A stretch of 51,736 nucleotides of DNA from JBHELB01 sp041859045 (GCA_041859045.1 JBHELB010000029.1:1-51736); one strand, 5' to 3'. Counted from the first letter of the stretch, positions 22,517 to 31,290 are shown. Numbers and translations are program-made. The notes: a model not told the origin generated them from the sequence alone.

Positions 22517-24634
22517 ATGGCATGGCTGACTCCCGCAGTGGTTGCGGCGGGAAGCGCAAGCGCTCTCCTTGTTTTCGTCTATTTTCTCCTGTGGAATGAA
22601 GAGCGCCGTCCGTTTCTGCTGGTCTGGACCCTCGCGTGGGGCGTCTATGTCGTTCGGTTCGCATTTGAGCTTGGCGAGGCCAGGCTCGGGGCCTCCGTGC
22701 TGCTGGGTTCCGGTGCGCAGATTGCGGCTCTGCTCAATGCACTGCTGCTGATCTGGGGGCTGTGTCTGATGCGTCAGCGTCCGACTCCCTGGGGGTGGGT
22801 GATCGGGGCGGCGGTATGCGTGGTGCTCCTCATCCTGCTGCTCGCGTGGAGAGAGACCGTAGAACTTTCTCGTCTTCCTGTTTATCTCTTTTGCGGTACG
22901 GCGTTTATTGTGATGGGCGTGAGTTTGCTGCGCGCACGCGATCTCGATGGAATGGGGCGGACACTGACCGGTTGGGCGTTTATCCTGTGGGGCCTGCACA
23001 AATTCAACTATCCCATGCTGCGCGAGGTGCCGGGAGTCGCTCCGTGGGGCTTTCTGTTTGGTGGAATCCTCTCCATCACTGTGGCTCAAGGGATTGTGCT
23101 CATTCACCTGCAGAACGCACGCCGTCTCTTGCGCGAACGCGAGCGCAACTACCGAGAGATCTATAACGCCGCGGAGGGAGGCCTCATGCTTCATGACGCC
23201 GCGACGGGGCAGATGCTGGACGCCAACCGGGCCACCGAGCGCCTCTTCGGATACACCACGGAAGAACTCTGTCGCATGACGATTGGGGATCTCAGTTGTG
23301 AGGAAGAGGGCTATACCCAGCAACGCGCGTTGGCTCGCGTTATGAGTGCCACAACTGGACCTATCACGTTCGAGTGGCGCGCGCGCTGCAAAGACGGAAC
23401 CTCGCGAACCCTAGAGGTCCACTTAACCCCAACCGAAATAGGCGGGAAAAATCGGGTCTTGGCGGCGTTGCGTGACGTTACGGAAAGTCGTGTGGTGGAA
23501 GAACAACTGCGGCAGGCCCAGAAGATGGAGGCGGTCGGCCAGTTGGCGGGCGGAGTGGCCCATGATTTCAACAATCTCCTGCAGGTGATCCGCGGGAGTG
23601 TGGAGATTGCCCTTGAAACCCCCGGAATTCCGAAGCAGGCGCGTTCGCTGCTCGATGAAGTGACCGGTGCCACCGAACGGGGCGCGGCGCTGGTCCGACA
23701 GCTCCTCACCTTTAGCCGTCGCCAGCCGATGTCGCTCGAACCACTTGATCCTAACGAAGTGGCGGGCGGGGTGGCCAAAATGTTAGCCCGGGTGATCGGC
23801 GAACATATCCGGATTGAATTCAAACCGGGCGCACTTACGGGCGGGGTTCACGCGGATCGCGGCCAGCTCGAACAAGTGCTGGTTAACCTCGGGGTGAATG
23901 CGCGCGACGCGATGCCGGAGGGCGGCGTCTTGACGATTGAGACCTGCGAAACCGTGCTCGGACCCGAACGTTGCGAGCCGTACTCCTGGACCGCTCCAGG
24001 GCGTTTCGTCGAGATCCGCGTGAGTGACACCGGGTGTGGTATGGAGCCCGAGATTGTCGGTCGAATCTTCGATCCTTTTTTTACGACCAAAGAGGTGGGG
24101 AAGGGGACCGGCTTGGGGCTGGCCACGGTCTACGGGGTGGTGCAGCAGCATCGAGGATTTGTAACGGTCGACACGGCCCCTGGAGAAGGAGCCTCCTTTG
24201 CGGTCTATTTGCCGCTTCACGAAGGGGCGGAGCCCGCGACCGGCGCTGAACCTTCCAGGGGAGCGGTGGGTGGGACTGAAACCATCCTCGTGGCGGAGGA
24301 CGAGGAAGTGGTGCGAAATCTCTGCCGCGCCACACTCGAGCGCGTCGGGTATACCGTTCTCACCGCATACGATGGCGACGAGGCGTTGCGCTTGGCGGAC
24401 ATACACGGCGAAAACATATCGCTGGCCGTGTTGGATATCGCCATGCCCGGTTTGAACGGATACGCCGTTCAACGTCGGTTGAAGGCGCGCTTCCCTCGCA
24501 TGCACTTTCTGTTCGTGAGTGGTTACGGCGCGGCGACTACGCCGGAGTCCGACAGCGAACATGCCGAGTTTCTGGCCAAGCCCTACGGGATGCGGCAACT
24601 GCTCGACAAAGTGCGCACGGTGCTCGACGCGTAA
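22517..24634 (+). CDS. Hybrid sensor histidine kinase with PAS and receiver domains
   Basis: A 705-residue hybrid kinase. Residues 1-195 hold about seven membrane segments forming an integral sensor; 210-330 is a PAS domain (YREIYNAAEGGLMLHDAATG, RLFGYTTEELC); HisKA has the phospho-acceptor His349 in GGVAHDFNNLLQV; HATPase_c has VNLGVNARDAMPEGG (N box), VSDTGCGM and GKGTGLGLATVYGVV; the C-terminal receiver (about 590-705) carries the phospho-acceptor Asp640 in LDIAMPGLNG. The kinase and receiver layout is the common NtrB-like hybrid. No DNA-binding output is fused or adjacent, so the target is elsewhere. AGGAG precedes the ATG at 22517; the frame to 22238 lies inside the PspC gene. Confidence 0.92.
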   Translation: MAWLTPAVVAAGSASALLVFVYFLLWNEERRPFLLVWTLAWGVYVVRFAFELGEARLGASVLLGSGAQIAALLNALLLIWGLCLMRQRPTPWGWVIGAAVCVVLLILLLAWRETVELSRLPVYLFCGTAFIVMGVSLLRARDLDGMGRTLTGWAFILWGLHKFNYPMLREVPGVAPWGFLFGGILSITVAQGIVLIHLQNARRLLRERERNYREIYNAAEGGLMLHDAATGQMLDANRATERLFGYTTEELCRMTIGDLSCEEEGYTQQRALARVMSATTGPITFEWRARCKDGTSRTLEVHLTPTEIGGKNRVLAALRDVTESRVVEEQLRQAQKMEAVGQLAGGVAHDFNNLLQVIRGSVEIALETPGIPKQARSLLDEVTGATERGAALVRQLLTFSRRQPMSLEPLDPNEVAGGVAKMLARVIGEHIRIEFKPGALTGGVHADRGQLEQVLVNLGVNARDAMPEGGVLTIETCETVLGPERCEPYSWTAPGRFVEIRVSDTGCGMEPEIVGRIFDPFFTTKEVGKGTGLGLATVYGVVQQHRGFVTVDTAPGEGASFAVYLPLHEGAEPATGAEPSRGAVGGTETILVAEDEEVVRNLCRATLERVGYTVLTAYDGDEALRLADIHGENISLAVLDIAMPGLNGYAVQRRLKARFPRMHFLFVSGYGAATTPESDSEHAEFLAKPYGMRQLLDKVRTVLDA

Positions 24635-24648
24635 GCAGTAAGCAGGTC

Positions 24649-25902
24649 TTACTCCGGGTTAGAATTCCCGTTGCTATGACCGTTCGTGTCCGCCGCGATG
24701 ACGACAACCCCCTTCTCCGTCACATGAAAACGTTTCGCGTCTTCTTCGGGATTGTAGCCAATGACCGCGCCTTCAGGGATGGTGACTCCGGCCTCAACGA
24801 TCACTTTCTTCAGACGAGTGTGTCGCCCGATCGTAACGCCTTGCATGAACAGGCTGTCTTCGGCGTACGAGTAGCTATTGATGCGCACGTCCGGCGAGAG
24901 CACACAGCGGCGAACCATGCCGCCGGAGAGAATGCACCCCGGACTCACGATCGAATCCACTGCGACGCCGAAACGCACGCCCTGATCGCCAAACACGAAC
25001 TTGGCCGGCGGAGACGATGAAAACCGCGTGCGAATAGGCCAGTCCTTGTCGTATAGGTTGAACACGGGATCCACCGTGATGAGGTCCATATTCGCCTCCC
25101 AATAGGAGTCGAGCGTACCCACATCGCGCCAGTAACGCGCGACCTTCTTGTTCTCGTCTTGAAACATATAGGCGAATACCCGGCGGTCCTTGATCATCTG
25201 CGGAATGATGTCCTTGCCGAAATCATGCGACGACCGGCGCTTGGCATCCTCGGCCACGACATCCATCAAGGCGCTTCGGTTGAACACATAGATCCCCATG
25301 CTCGCCAGCGCCGCGCCGGGATTGTTCGGCACGCTGTGCGGATTTGCGGGTTTCTCCTCGAAGCCGATCACGCGCGTGTCGGTGTCGATTTCAAGCACGC
25401 CAAACCGGCTCGCCTCGGCCAGCGGCGTTTCGATCGCCGCCACCGTCATATCCGCGCCGACGCGGCGATGAAACGCCACCATCTTGCCGTAGTTCATCTT
25501 GTAGATGTGGTCGCCCGACAGCACCAGCACCTCTTGCGGATGCTCCGATTCGATCGAGTACAGGTTCTGATAGATCGCGTCCGCCGTGCCGAGGTACCAG
25601 TTCTCACCGACCCGTTTCTGCGCAGGGATCACCTCCACGAATTCATCCCATTCCGGGTGGGTGATGTTCCAACCGCCGCGGATGTGACGCGACAGCGAAA
25701 GGGATTTGTACTGCACCAGCACCAGCACCTTGCGCACATGCGAGTTGACGCAGTTCGACAAGGTGAAGTCGATGATCCGGTACATGCCCCCAAACGGCAC
25801 GGCCGGTTTCGCGTCGTTGCGCGTCAGCGGATAGAGGCGTTCGCCCACGCCGCCTGCCAATACCACCGCCAGGACATCGTTCATGGACTCGGCACTGCTC
25901 AC
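24649..25902 (-). CDS. glgC: Glucose-1-phosphate adenylyltransferase
   Basis: GlgC makes ADP-glucose from glucose-1-phosphate and ATP for glycogen. The 417-residue product has VLAGGVGERLYPLTRNDAKP (nucleotide loop and activator site), GMYRIIDFTLSNCVNS, LSGDHIYKMNY, GFEEKPANP, ARYWRDVGTLDSYWEANMDL, and a C-terminal left-handed beta-helix (GCILSGGMVRRCVLSPDVRI). I choose GTG 25902, with AGGGAGGGA 6 bases upstream, over the frame-opening codon at 25944, which overlaps the previous gene. The Asn/Ser/Gly tail after residue 400 is atypical. It follows a cyclase-family gene by 22 bases; glgA/glgB are not in the window. Confidence 0.93.
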   Translation of the reverse strand: MSSAESMNDVLAVVLAGGVGERLYPLTRNDAKPAVPFGGMYRIIDFTLSNCVNSHVRKVLVLVQYKSLSLSRHIRGGWNITHPEWDEFVEVIPAQKRVGENWYLGTADAIYQNLYSIESEHPQEVLVLSGDHIYKMNYGKMVAFHRRVGADMTVAAIETPLAEASRFGVLEIDTDTRVIGFEEKPANPHSVPNNPGAALASMGIYVFNRSALMDVVAEDAKRRSSHDFGKDIIPQMIKDRRVFAYMFQDENKKVARYWRDVGTLDSYWEANMDLITVDPVFNLYDKDWPIRTRFSSSPPAKFVFGDQGVRFGVAVDSIVSPGCILSGGMVRRCVLSPDVRINSYSYAEDSLFMQGVTIGRHTRLKKVIVEAGVTIPEGAVIGYNPEEDAKRFHVTEKGVVVIAADTNGHSNGNSNPE

Positions 25903-25924
25903 GGCATCCCTCCCTTGGTAATAC

Positions 25925-26551
25925 CTATTGAGATACCCCGACAAACGCCCGGCACGGCGAACCGTCCGCTCCCTTCAACGACAACGGCAACACGACAAAC
26001 TCGCATGCGCCCGCCGCAATCGGCTCCAGGCGCAGACCCTCCACAATAAACACCCCCGCGCGCAGCAGAATGTGATGCGTCGGCTGGCCCGGTTGGCGAA
26101 ATGGCGCCACCGACAAATAGTCTATCCCGACCACCCTCACGCCGTCATCCACCATCCGCTGAGCCGCCTCCGGACTGAGCGCGACATAGTCTTCCGTGAA
26201 CGGCGCGTCCACCGGCAACGCCGACATGCGCGTCTTGAGCAGCACCCGAGGCGGAAGCGGGGCAGGACCGAGGTCTGCCGCAGCGATCTCCTTTTCAACA
26301 TGGCGAACGTCTAGCACGGTGGCCTGACCAAAGAATACTTCCGTGGGCACCGCCTCCAGGCGAGGTCCATCGTCCTCAAAATGCCACGGCGCATCCACAT
26401 GTGTCCCCGTGTGCGTACTGCATCGCAGCATCGACACATTGCACGAATCGCCGTTTGCCATCCGTCTGTCCGGTTCCAGCGAAAAGGCAGGGTCCCCCGG
26501 CCAGACCGTCATTTCCTCGGTCATGGGGATGGTTACATCAATCCACAACAC
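25925..26551 (-). CDS. Cyclase-family metal-dependent hydrolase (kynurenine formamidase-like)
   Basis: A 208-residue protein with the cyclase motif STHTGTHVDAPWHF, whose histidines and aspartate bind zinc, preceded by DVTIPMTEEMTVWPGDPAF at the N-terminus. Family members hydrolyse N-formylkynurenine or similar amides and lactones; substrate here is unknown and no tryptophan-catabolism gene is near. I choose GTG 26551 because family proteins begin at this point and GAGAG lies 8 bases upstream. The frame is open further to 26725 but a promoter lies there. It shares a unit with glgC. Confidence 0.82.
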   Translation of the reverse strand: MLWIDVTIPMTEEMTVWPGDPAFSLEPDRRMANGDSCNVSMLRCSTHTGTHVDAPWHFEDDGPRLEAVPTEVFFGQATVLDVRHVEKEIAAADLGPAPLPPRVLLKTRMSALPVDAPFTEDYVALSPEAAQRMVDDGVRVVGIDYLSVAPFRQPGQPTHHILLRAGVFIVEGLRLEPIAAGACEFVVLPLSLKGADGSPCRAFVGVSQ

Positions 26552-26690
26552 GGTGCAATCTCTCGTCTGTCGAAACCAGAGGTTTTTCCTTCGCGCGACA
26601 CCGATACCCCTCATTCCTCTCACTAAAACCACGGAAGAACTTTTTCGTGTTTCTTCCCGTGTGCTCCCTGACCGCCCTAACCGACGTTCT
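26552..26690 (-). promoter_or_regulatory. 139-base leader of the cyclase-glgC unit with a hairpin
   Basis: Between the predicted start near 26690 and the GTG at 26551, the minus strand holds CACGGGAAGAA and TTCTTCCGTG around ACACGAAAAAG, a near-perfect stem of about 10 pairs with one bulge. There is no T-run after it. It might shape translation or be a remnant of an ACCACGGAAGAA-type intergenic repeat. I recognise no riboswitch. Confidence 0.35.
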
Positions 26691-26696
26691 CTTGCT

Positions 26697-26725
26697 ATTA
26701 TGCCTGAAGTTTTCGCATTTGTCAC
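26697..26725 (-). promoter_or_regulatory. Sigma-70-like promoter of the cyclase-glgC unit
   Basis: Minus-strand GTGACA (26725-26720), 17-base spacer, CATAAT (26702-26697); both boxes 5/6. It lies in an AT-richer gap with no plus-strand gene. It predicts a long leader before the GTG at 26551. Confidence 0.55.
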
Positions 26726-26834
26726 TAGTCTTGACAGGTCCGTAGTCGGTTTTCAGAGTCACGAAGATTTTCGCATTACATTCAAGGGGTAATGGTACCG
26801 CTAGAAACCGAAATGCGCTCTCAGTCTGACATTC

Positions 26835-27692
26835 TCAAGGGGCGATATGTGCAGGCGTAGCAGGGTGTTGTGCGCCATATTCCGCCGCGGCGTTGTAGCC
26901 CCAACGAATCCAGACGACCTTATCCTCCCGGAATCCGACAGACATGCTGAGCTTTACTCCCTCGCTGGCGATAATGGTGCGCCGATATATCCATATTGCG
27001 TAAGTCTCCGGCGAACCGAGGATCGACTCGGGGCTGCCCTGGGAAGTCCGAACCTGCTGCGACGTAAGACCGAGTGTCAGGTCCATCATTCTTCTGGCCG
27101 CGGCATCGCTGGCAACATTCGCCGGAGTGCTTAACGCCAAGAACGTGACGCCCATCGGAATCAGAGGAGCCCACATCAGGTATTCGCTGGCCGTGTCCTT
27201 TGCGCTGTACCGCCGTCCGGTGTAGGCGTCGGCGGGGTTTGCGAAGCCGTCCAAGTTGGAACGAAATACCTGCTTGAGGGCCGCATATCCGTCCTCGTGC
27301 GGTAGCTTGTCGGGGGGCGTGTCTGACCGCAAAGTGACGATGTCCGGCATATTCTCAAAACCTCTGGGACGTCCCGAGCATAAGTGGTCGTTCATCCAAA
27401 GCAGCACGTATTCAGCACGATATTCACGAAGGTAGTATTTTCGGCACTCATAGAGGTCTTGCCCCTCCTGAAACATGAATACCGGCTGCCCGGGGGTGCG
27501 CAGAATGCGGCGGACCTCCTTTTGAGACATGCTCTGCTGAATGGTGTTGAATCGCTGCACGCTGATACCGTTCGTTGTTGCGCACCCGCCGAATATCAGA
27601 AGAACGGAAAGGCAGAGGAGCAGACCGCGGTGGCTTAGACAAGGCGTGTCGGTCGTGAACGAACGCATTAGGCGCAAGAACGATTTCAGCAC
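26835..27692 (-). CDS. Lipoprotein with two BamE/SmpA-like units, unknown function
   Basis: A 285-residue lipoprotein. The signal is long (about 36 residues) with lipobox LIFGGC. Two BamE-like stretches can be seen: FNTIQQSMSQKEVRRILRTP just after the lipobox, and MDLTLGLTSQQVRTSQGSPE followed by SVGFREDKVVWIRWGY near the C-terminus. BamE-like folds are small outer-membrane lipoprotein domains that bind partners. The middle has a hydrophobic segment (MWAPLIPMGVTFLAL). Start is GTG 27692 with GGGAGG 5 bases upstream; an ATG lies at 27668. It stands alone and diverges from the OppD gene. Role not known. Confidence 0.72.
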   Translation of the reverse strand: MLKSFLRLMRSFTTDTPCLSHRGLLLCLSVLLIFGGCATTNGISVQRFNTIQQSMSQKEVRRILRTPGQPVFMFQEGQDLYECRKYYLREYRAEYVLLWMNDHLCSGRPRGFENMPDIVTLRSDTPPDKLPHEDGYAALKQVFRSNLDGFANPADAYTGRRYSAKDTASEYLMWAPLIPMGVTFLALSTPANVASDAAARRMMDLTLGLTSQQVRTSQGSPESILGSPETYAIWIYRRTIIASEGVKLSMSVGFREDKVVWIRWGYNAAAEYGAQHPATPAHIAP

Positions 27693-27882
27693 AGCAGCCT
27701 CCCACGAGTTCGGGCATTCTCACGCCGAGACGAGAGCAAGCCGGTAATGTGGCCACGCGTAGCCAATCTACGTCAGATTCCCCTCGTATGCAACCTACCG
27801 ATCAAAGCGTCCCACGTTGTAATGGCGGGGAGATGCTGCTACAACCTGTGCGGGCCGCGCGGTGGGCGTGCGGAGCGAGGGA

Positions 27883-28863
27883 ATGCCGGTGTTGTTGCGT
27901 GTTGAAGGGCTGGAGACGCAGTTTCTCACCCGCGCGGGGACGGTGTACGCCGTGGATGGCGTGTCGTTCGAGTGCGACGCGGGCGAGATTCTGGGCATTG
28001 TGGGCGAGTCGGGCTCGGGGAAGTCGGTCGCGTGTCTGTCGCTGCTGGGGCTCGTGCCGTCGCCGCCCGGACGCATCGCGGGCGGCCGCGCGCTGTTCGA
28101 TGGCCGCGACCTGTTGCGCTTGACGCAGGCCGAACTGCGCGCCGTGCGCGGGCGCGAGATCGCGATGGTGTTTCAGGACCCACTTACGGCGCTCAACCCG
28201 TACATGACGATCGGCGATCAGGTGGCCGAGGGACTGCGCGTGCACGGTCAGGCGTCGCGTGGCGAAGGGCATCGCCGCGCGGCGGAAGCGTTGGACCGCG
28301 TGGGCATTCCCGAGGCGCGCGCACGGCTCGGCGCGTACCCGCACGAATTTTCCGGCGGCATGCGCCAACGCGTGATGATGGCCATGGCGCTTGCGCTGCG
28401 TCCGCGCCTGCTCATCGCCGATGAGCCGACGACCGCGCTGGACGTGACCGTGCAAGCGCAGATACTGGATTGCATTCGCAGCCTTCAGGCCGAGACCGGC
28501 ATGGGCGTGCTGCTCATCACGCACGACCTCGGCGTCGTCGCGGAAACTTGCCGCCGCGTGGTCGTGATGTACGCGGGGCGCATTCTCGAGACCGCGCCCG
28601 TGGAACAACTCTTCAAGACCCCGCGCCATCCCTACACCAAAGCGTTGCTCGAATCATTGCCCTCCACCTCGGCGCGCGGCGGACGCCTGTTTGCCATTCC
28701 CGGACGCCCCCCCGATCTGACCCAACGCTTCACCGGATGCCCCTTTGCGCCGCGCTGCCGCCACGCCGCGCCGATCTGCGCAGAAGCCGTCGAATTGAAA
28801 GAAGTCGCCCCAGGCCACGCCACCGCCTGCGTGCGCGTTCAGGAAGGGGAGAGTGTGTTCTAG
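27883..28863 (+). CDS. OppD/DppD-like ABC transporter ATPase (orphan)
   Basis: A 326-residue peptide-type ABC ATPase: Walker A GESGSGKS, Q-loop MVFQDPLTALNPYMT, signature FSGGMRQRV, Walker B LLIADEPTTALD, switch LLITHDLGVV, and the oligopeptide-transporter C-terminal extension with GCPFAPRCRHAAPIC. Such ATPases drive ABC import of peptides, nickel or similar ligands with an OppF partner, two permeases and a binding protein, none of which is adjacent. I start at ATG 27883, with GGAG 7 bases upstream; a GTG at 27862 is possible. Very high GC compared with the genes that follow. Confidence 0.9.
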   Translation: MPVLLRVEGLETQFLTRAGTVYAVDGVSFECDAGEILGIVGESGSGKSVACLSLLGLVPSPPGRIAGGRALFDGRDLLRLTQAELRAVRGREIAMVFQDPLTALNPYMTIGDQVAEGLRVHGQASRGEGHRRAAEALDRVGIPEARARLGAYPHEFSGGMRQRVMMAMALALRPRLLIADEPTTALDVTVQAQILDCIRSLQAETGMGVLLITHDLGVVAETCRRVVVMYAGRILETAPVEQLFKTPRHPYTKALLESLPSTSARGGRLFAIPGRPPDLTQRFTGCPFAPRCRHAAPICAEAVELKEVAPGHATACVRVQEGESVF

Positions 28864-28944
28864 GTATCCTTCGGTATAGCCCGGGGGTGTTTGCTGGGCA
28901 CTCAGGGAGACAGGAAAAAAGCGCGGCGAGAGAGTCATCTCCGG

Positions 28945-28973
28945 TTGCGGCACACTCGCAAATTTGCTCTAAT
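28945..28973 (+). promoter_or_regulatory. Candidate promoter giving a leaderless start at 28980
   Basis: TTGCGG (28945-28950), 17-base spacer, TGC then TCTAAT (28968-28973), an extended -10. The expected +1 falls on the A of the ATG at 28980. The bases before that ATG (TCGCCAC) hold no ribosome site. Weak -35 (3/6). Confidence 0.4.
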
Positions 28974-28979
28974 CGCCAC

Positions 28980-29846
28980 ATGAGTACTGAAGGAGTGCGT
29001 GTTTCAATTGCGGAGCTCCGAGAGCTTGCATCAATATTACTCAGTGCAGTCGAGCGCCAGGGCGTCGACTCTTATCCCGCCAATCGTTTTTACCACCAGA
29101 TAGGCGATGACCAATGGGTGGCGCTCGATGGCGTGATGGACACCACACCGTGGTTCGATGCAAAGAGGAACCCAGAGAAAGACAATTTGCTCGCCGCTCT
29201 AAGGGAGTCTTTCGGTAAGTTTTTCGACGAAATGGATCGGCAGATACGCGAGATCGATACCGACAACAGTTTTACGCAGAAGGATTTCGTCGTTGGTGAT
29301 CTCGCCTGCGATATGGAATTTCTGTCGCGAGAGCTGTCCGGAGAGCTCGAAGCTGTTCCGCTATCGGCGCTCAAGTATGCGGATGTGCTGCGTGGGTTGG
29401 TCGCGCATACGCTGTCCTTGTACCCTGAATTAGAGCGCAGCACTCCTTCTTCATCGGTGACTGCCGCCAATGAACTGGTGGAGAATCTTCCCGGGCTCGA
29501 TGTCGATGGATATATCGGCATTGCTGCAGCAATGTCCTATTCTCATCTTGCGGAGCGATTGACGGGCGGTTTTGACGAAATAGTCTCGGACTTCTGCGCA
29601 CGATTGGACACGCCGGAAGCGCTTACGCAGTTTGCCCGGCGCCTTGCTGAAATCCTTGGAGCGGAACGGGCAATTTCCGCCCTGAATTCCCGTCTAGCCC
29701 AGGCTTCGGAGCCTGCCCGAGGAAATAGGCTGATCGCTTTGAGTAGTTTGCACCGCTTTCTTGCCAACCAACACCTCGCACGTGCGGAGTCCTATGAAAA
29801 TGGAGATACAACGCCGACCACAGACTCAAGTGGCGATTGCCCATGA
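28980..29846 (+). CDS. Tandem paralogue A, unknown
   Basis: A 288-residue soluble, helical protein with no signal peptide or membrane segment. It shares clear blocks with the next gene: VGDLACDMEFLSRELSGELE, ENLPGLDVDGYIGIAAAMS and FARRLAEILGAERAISALNS. It has an extra region of about 50 residues after WVALDGVMD that paralogue B lacks. No catalytic motif or family is recognised. The ATG has no ribosome site and may be leaderless. Its stop overlaps the start of paralogue B (ATGA). It could be a scaffold or a two-subunit regulator, but the sequence does not say. Confidence 0.75.
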   Translation: MSTEGVRVSIAELRELASILLSAVERQGVDSYPANRFYHQIGDDQWVALDGVMDTTPWFDAKRNPEKDNLLAALRESFGKFFDEMDRQIREIDTDNSFTQKDFVVGDLACDMEFLSRELSGELEAVPLSALKYADVLRGLVAHTLSLYPELERSTPSSSVTAANELVENLPGLDVDGYIGIAAAMSYSHLAERLTGGFDEIVSDFCARLDTPEALTQFARRLAEILGAERAISALNSRLAQASEPARGNRLIALSSLHRFLANQHLARAESYENGDTTPTTDSSGDCP

Positions 29847-30568
29847 GCGTGACTACCGCACAGCTTCTACAGATAGCAGACGTGGTGCTGGACGCCATAG
29901 TAGCGGGCTCGGGCCTCCAGGAAGTGACCATTCCTCCGACCCATACGCATTACTACGACATCGAGCCTCACCGCTTGCTCCTTGCTGACAACCGATGGAT
30001 AGAAGTCGAGGCGCTACGCGTCGGTGATTTGGCATACGATACGAACCTACTTGCCAAGGTACTTTCGGGACAGCTAGAACCCCACGTCATGCTTCTCTGG
30101 AACTACGCCAATGTGCTCCGTGCTGTTGCGCACCAGACCAGCACACTCGGAGATCGGGGAAAGACACTGGCTAGATATCCCGGAAATAATGCCCGCGAAC
30201 TCGTCAAGACGCTCCTCCCTGGTCTTGGTGTGGACGGCTACATTGGCATCGCGTTGGCGCTTTCCCAGTCTTGTCCTCCGGACCGGTTCACAGATGATTT
30301 CGACAGCATTATCGATACGTTATGTGAGATGATCGATGATAGACAGGTGCTTGAGAGATTTGCGCTGCGTCTTGTTGATCTTATCGGAGAGTCCCCTGCT
30401 ATTCGCACGCTGAATCATCGCGCCGATCTTGACCCCTTTAGCCGCGCGCGAGCGCACAAGCTGTATGCCCTTGGACACATTTATTTCCGCAAAGGCGATG
30501 CCGACAGCGCACGGCGATACTGGGAAAAATACCGTGAAGAATGTCCCGACGAGGGACAGAGCGAGTAG
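29843..30568 (+). CDS. Tandem paralogue B, unknown, with TPR-like end
   Basis: A 241-residue soluble protein sharing VGDLAYDTNLLAKVLSGQLE, KTLLPGLGVDGYIGIALALS and FALRLVDLIGESPAIRTLNH with paralogue A. The C-terminus, YALGHIYFRKGDADSARRYW, looks like one TPR unit, suggesting protein binding. It starts at the ATG at 29843 inside the ATGA overlap. The pair clearly arose by duplication. Downstream it converges with the HAD gene after 33 bases and no strong terminator is seen. Confidence 0.78.
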   Translation: MSVTTAQLLQIADVVLDAIVAGSGLQEVTIPPTHTHYYDIEPHRLLLADNRWIEVEALRVGDLAYDTNLLAKVLSGQLEPHVMLLWNYANVLRAVAHQTSTLGDRGKTLARYPGNNARELVKTLLPGLGVDGYIGIALALSQSCPPDRFTDDFDSIIDTLCEMIDDRQVLERFALRLVDLIGESPAIRTLNHRADLDPFSRARAHKLYALGHIYFRKGDADSARRYWEKYREECPDEGQSE

Positions 30569-30601
30569 TTTCGCGAAAGAATGTGAACATGCGAAATTGC
30601 T

Positions 30602-31282
30602 TCAAATGCTCATACGATGCATTGATACCTCCGCAATCCACGCGAGGGCCTGGGCGGTCGTGCGGAAGGTGCGGTCGGCGTGGGGGTGGAGGCCTTCGGC
30701 GGGGTGGGAGGTGGTGAGGCCGAGGACGTAGTATCCGGCGGCTTTGGCGGAGGCGACGCCTGCGGGTGAGTCTTCGACGGCGACGCAGTGTTCCGGGGCG
30801 ATGCCCAGGCGTCGCGCGGCGAGCAGATACGGCGCGGGCGCGGGTTTGTGTTCCGTTACGTCTTCCCAACAAACCAACGTCTTGAAATGCTCGACGAGCC
30901 CCAGCGTGCCGAGGGCCAACGTCGCGTCTTCGCGGCTGCTGCTCGTGGCGACGGCGCACGGGAGGTCTGCGAGGCGCGCGAGTCCTTCGGCTACGCCGGA
31001 AAATGCACGCAGGTTCGCGCGCAGGATACGGCGGTACTGTTGCCGCTTGCCTTCGAGCAGTGCCTCGCGCGTGACGGGCAGCGCATGTGCTTCCAGCAGG
31101 TGCGCGACGAGCTGCGTGTCGGGCACGCCGATCCACGGGCGGAACCAGTCCTCGTCGCACGGCACGCCCAACGGCGGCAATACCTCGCTCCACGCCCGGG
31201 CGTGGAGCGGCTCGGAGTCGATCAGCACACCGTCCATGTCAAACACCGCGCCGAGAAAGCGCGGCGGCGGCGAATTCGTCAC
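30602..31282 (-). CDS. HAD-superfamily phosphatase/phosphomutase (beta-phosphoglucomutase-like)
   Basis: A 226-residue HAD subfamily I protein: motif 1 FDMDGVLIDSEPLHARAW (nucleophile and acid-base aspartates), motif 2 VATSSSRED, motif 3 lysine in VTEHKPAPAPYLLAARRLGI, and motif 4 VEDSPAGVASAKAAGY. Cap size and the first motif fit beta-phosphoglucomutase and sugar-phosphatase relatives; the substrate cannot be read. The start is GTG 31282, 8 bases after the Mrp stop, not the longer frame to 31486, which overlaps mrp. Confidence 0.88.
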   Translation of the reverse strand: MTNSPPPRFLGAVFDMDGVLIDSEPLHARAWSEVLPPLGVPCDEDWFRPWIGVPDTQLVAHLLEAHALPVTREALLEGKRQQYRRILRANLRAFSGVAEGLARLADLPCAVATSSSREDATLALGTLGLVEHFKTLVCWEDVTEHKPAPAPYLLAARRLGIAPEHCVAVEDSPAGVASAKAAGYYVLGLTTSHPAEGLHPHADRTFRTTAQALAWIAEVSMHRMSI

Positions 31283-31290
31283 GCGACCGC

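Noticed and set aside
26731..26765. Plus-strand TTGACA at 26732 as a promoter
   Set aside because: The -10 at ideal spacing is poor and no plus-strand gene follows; the minus-strand promoter nearby is better.
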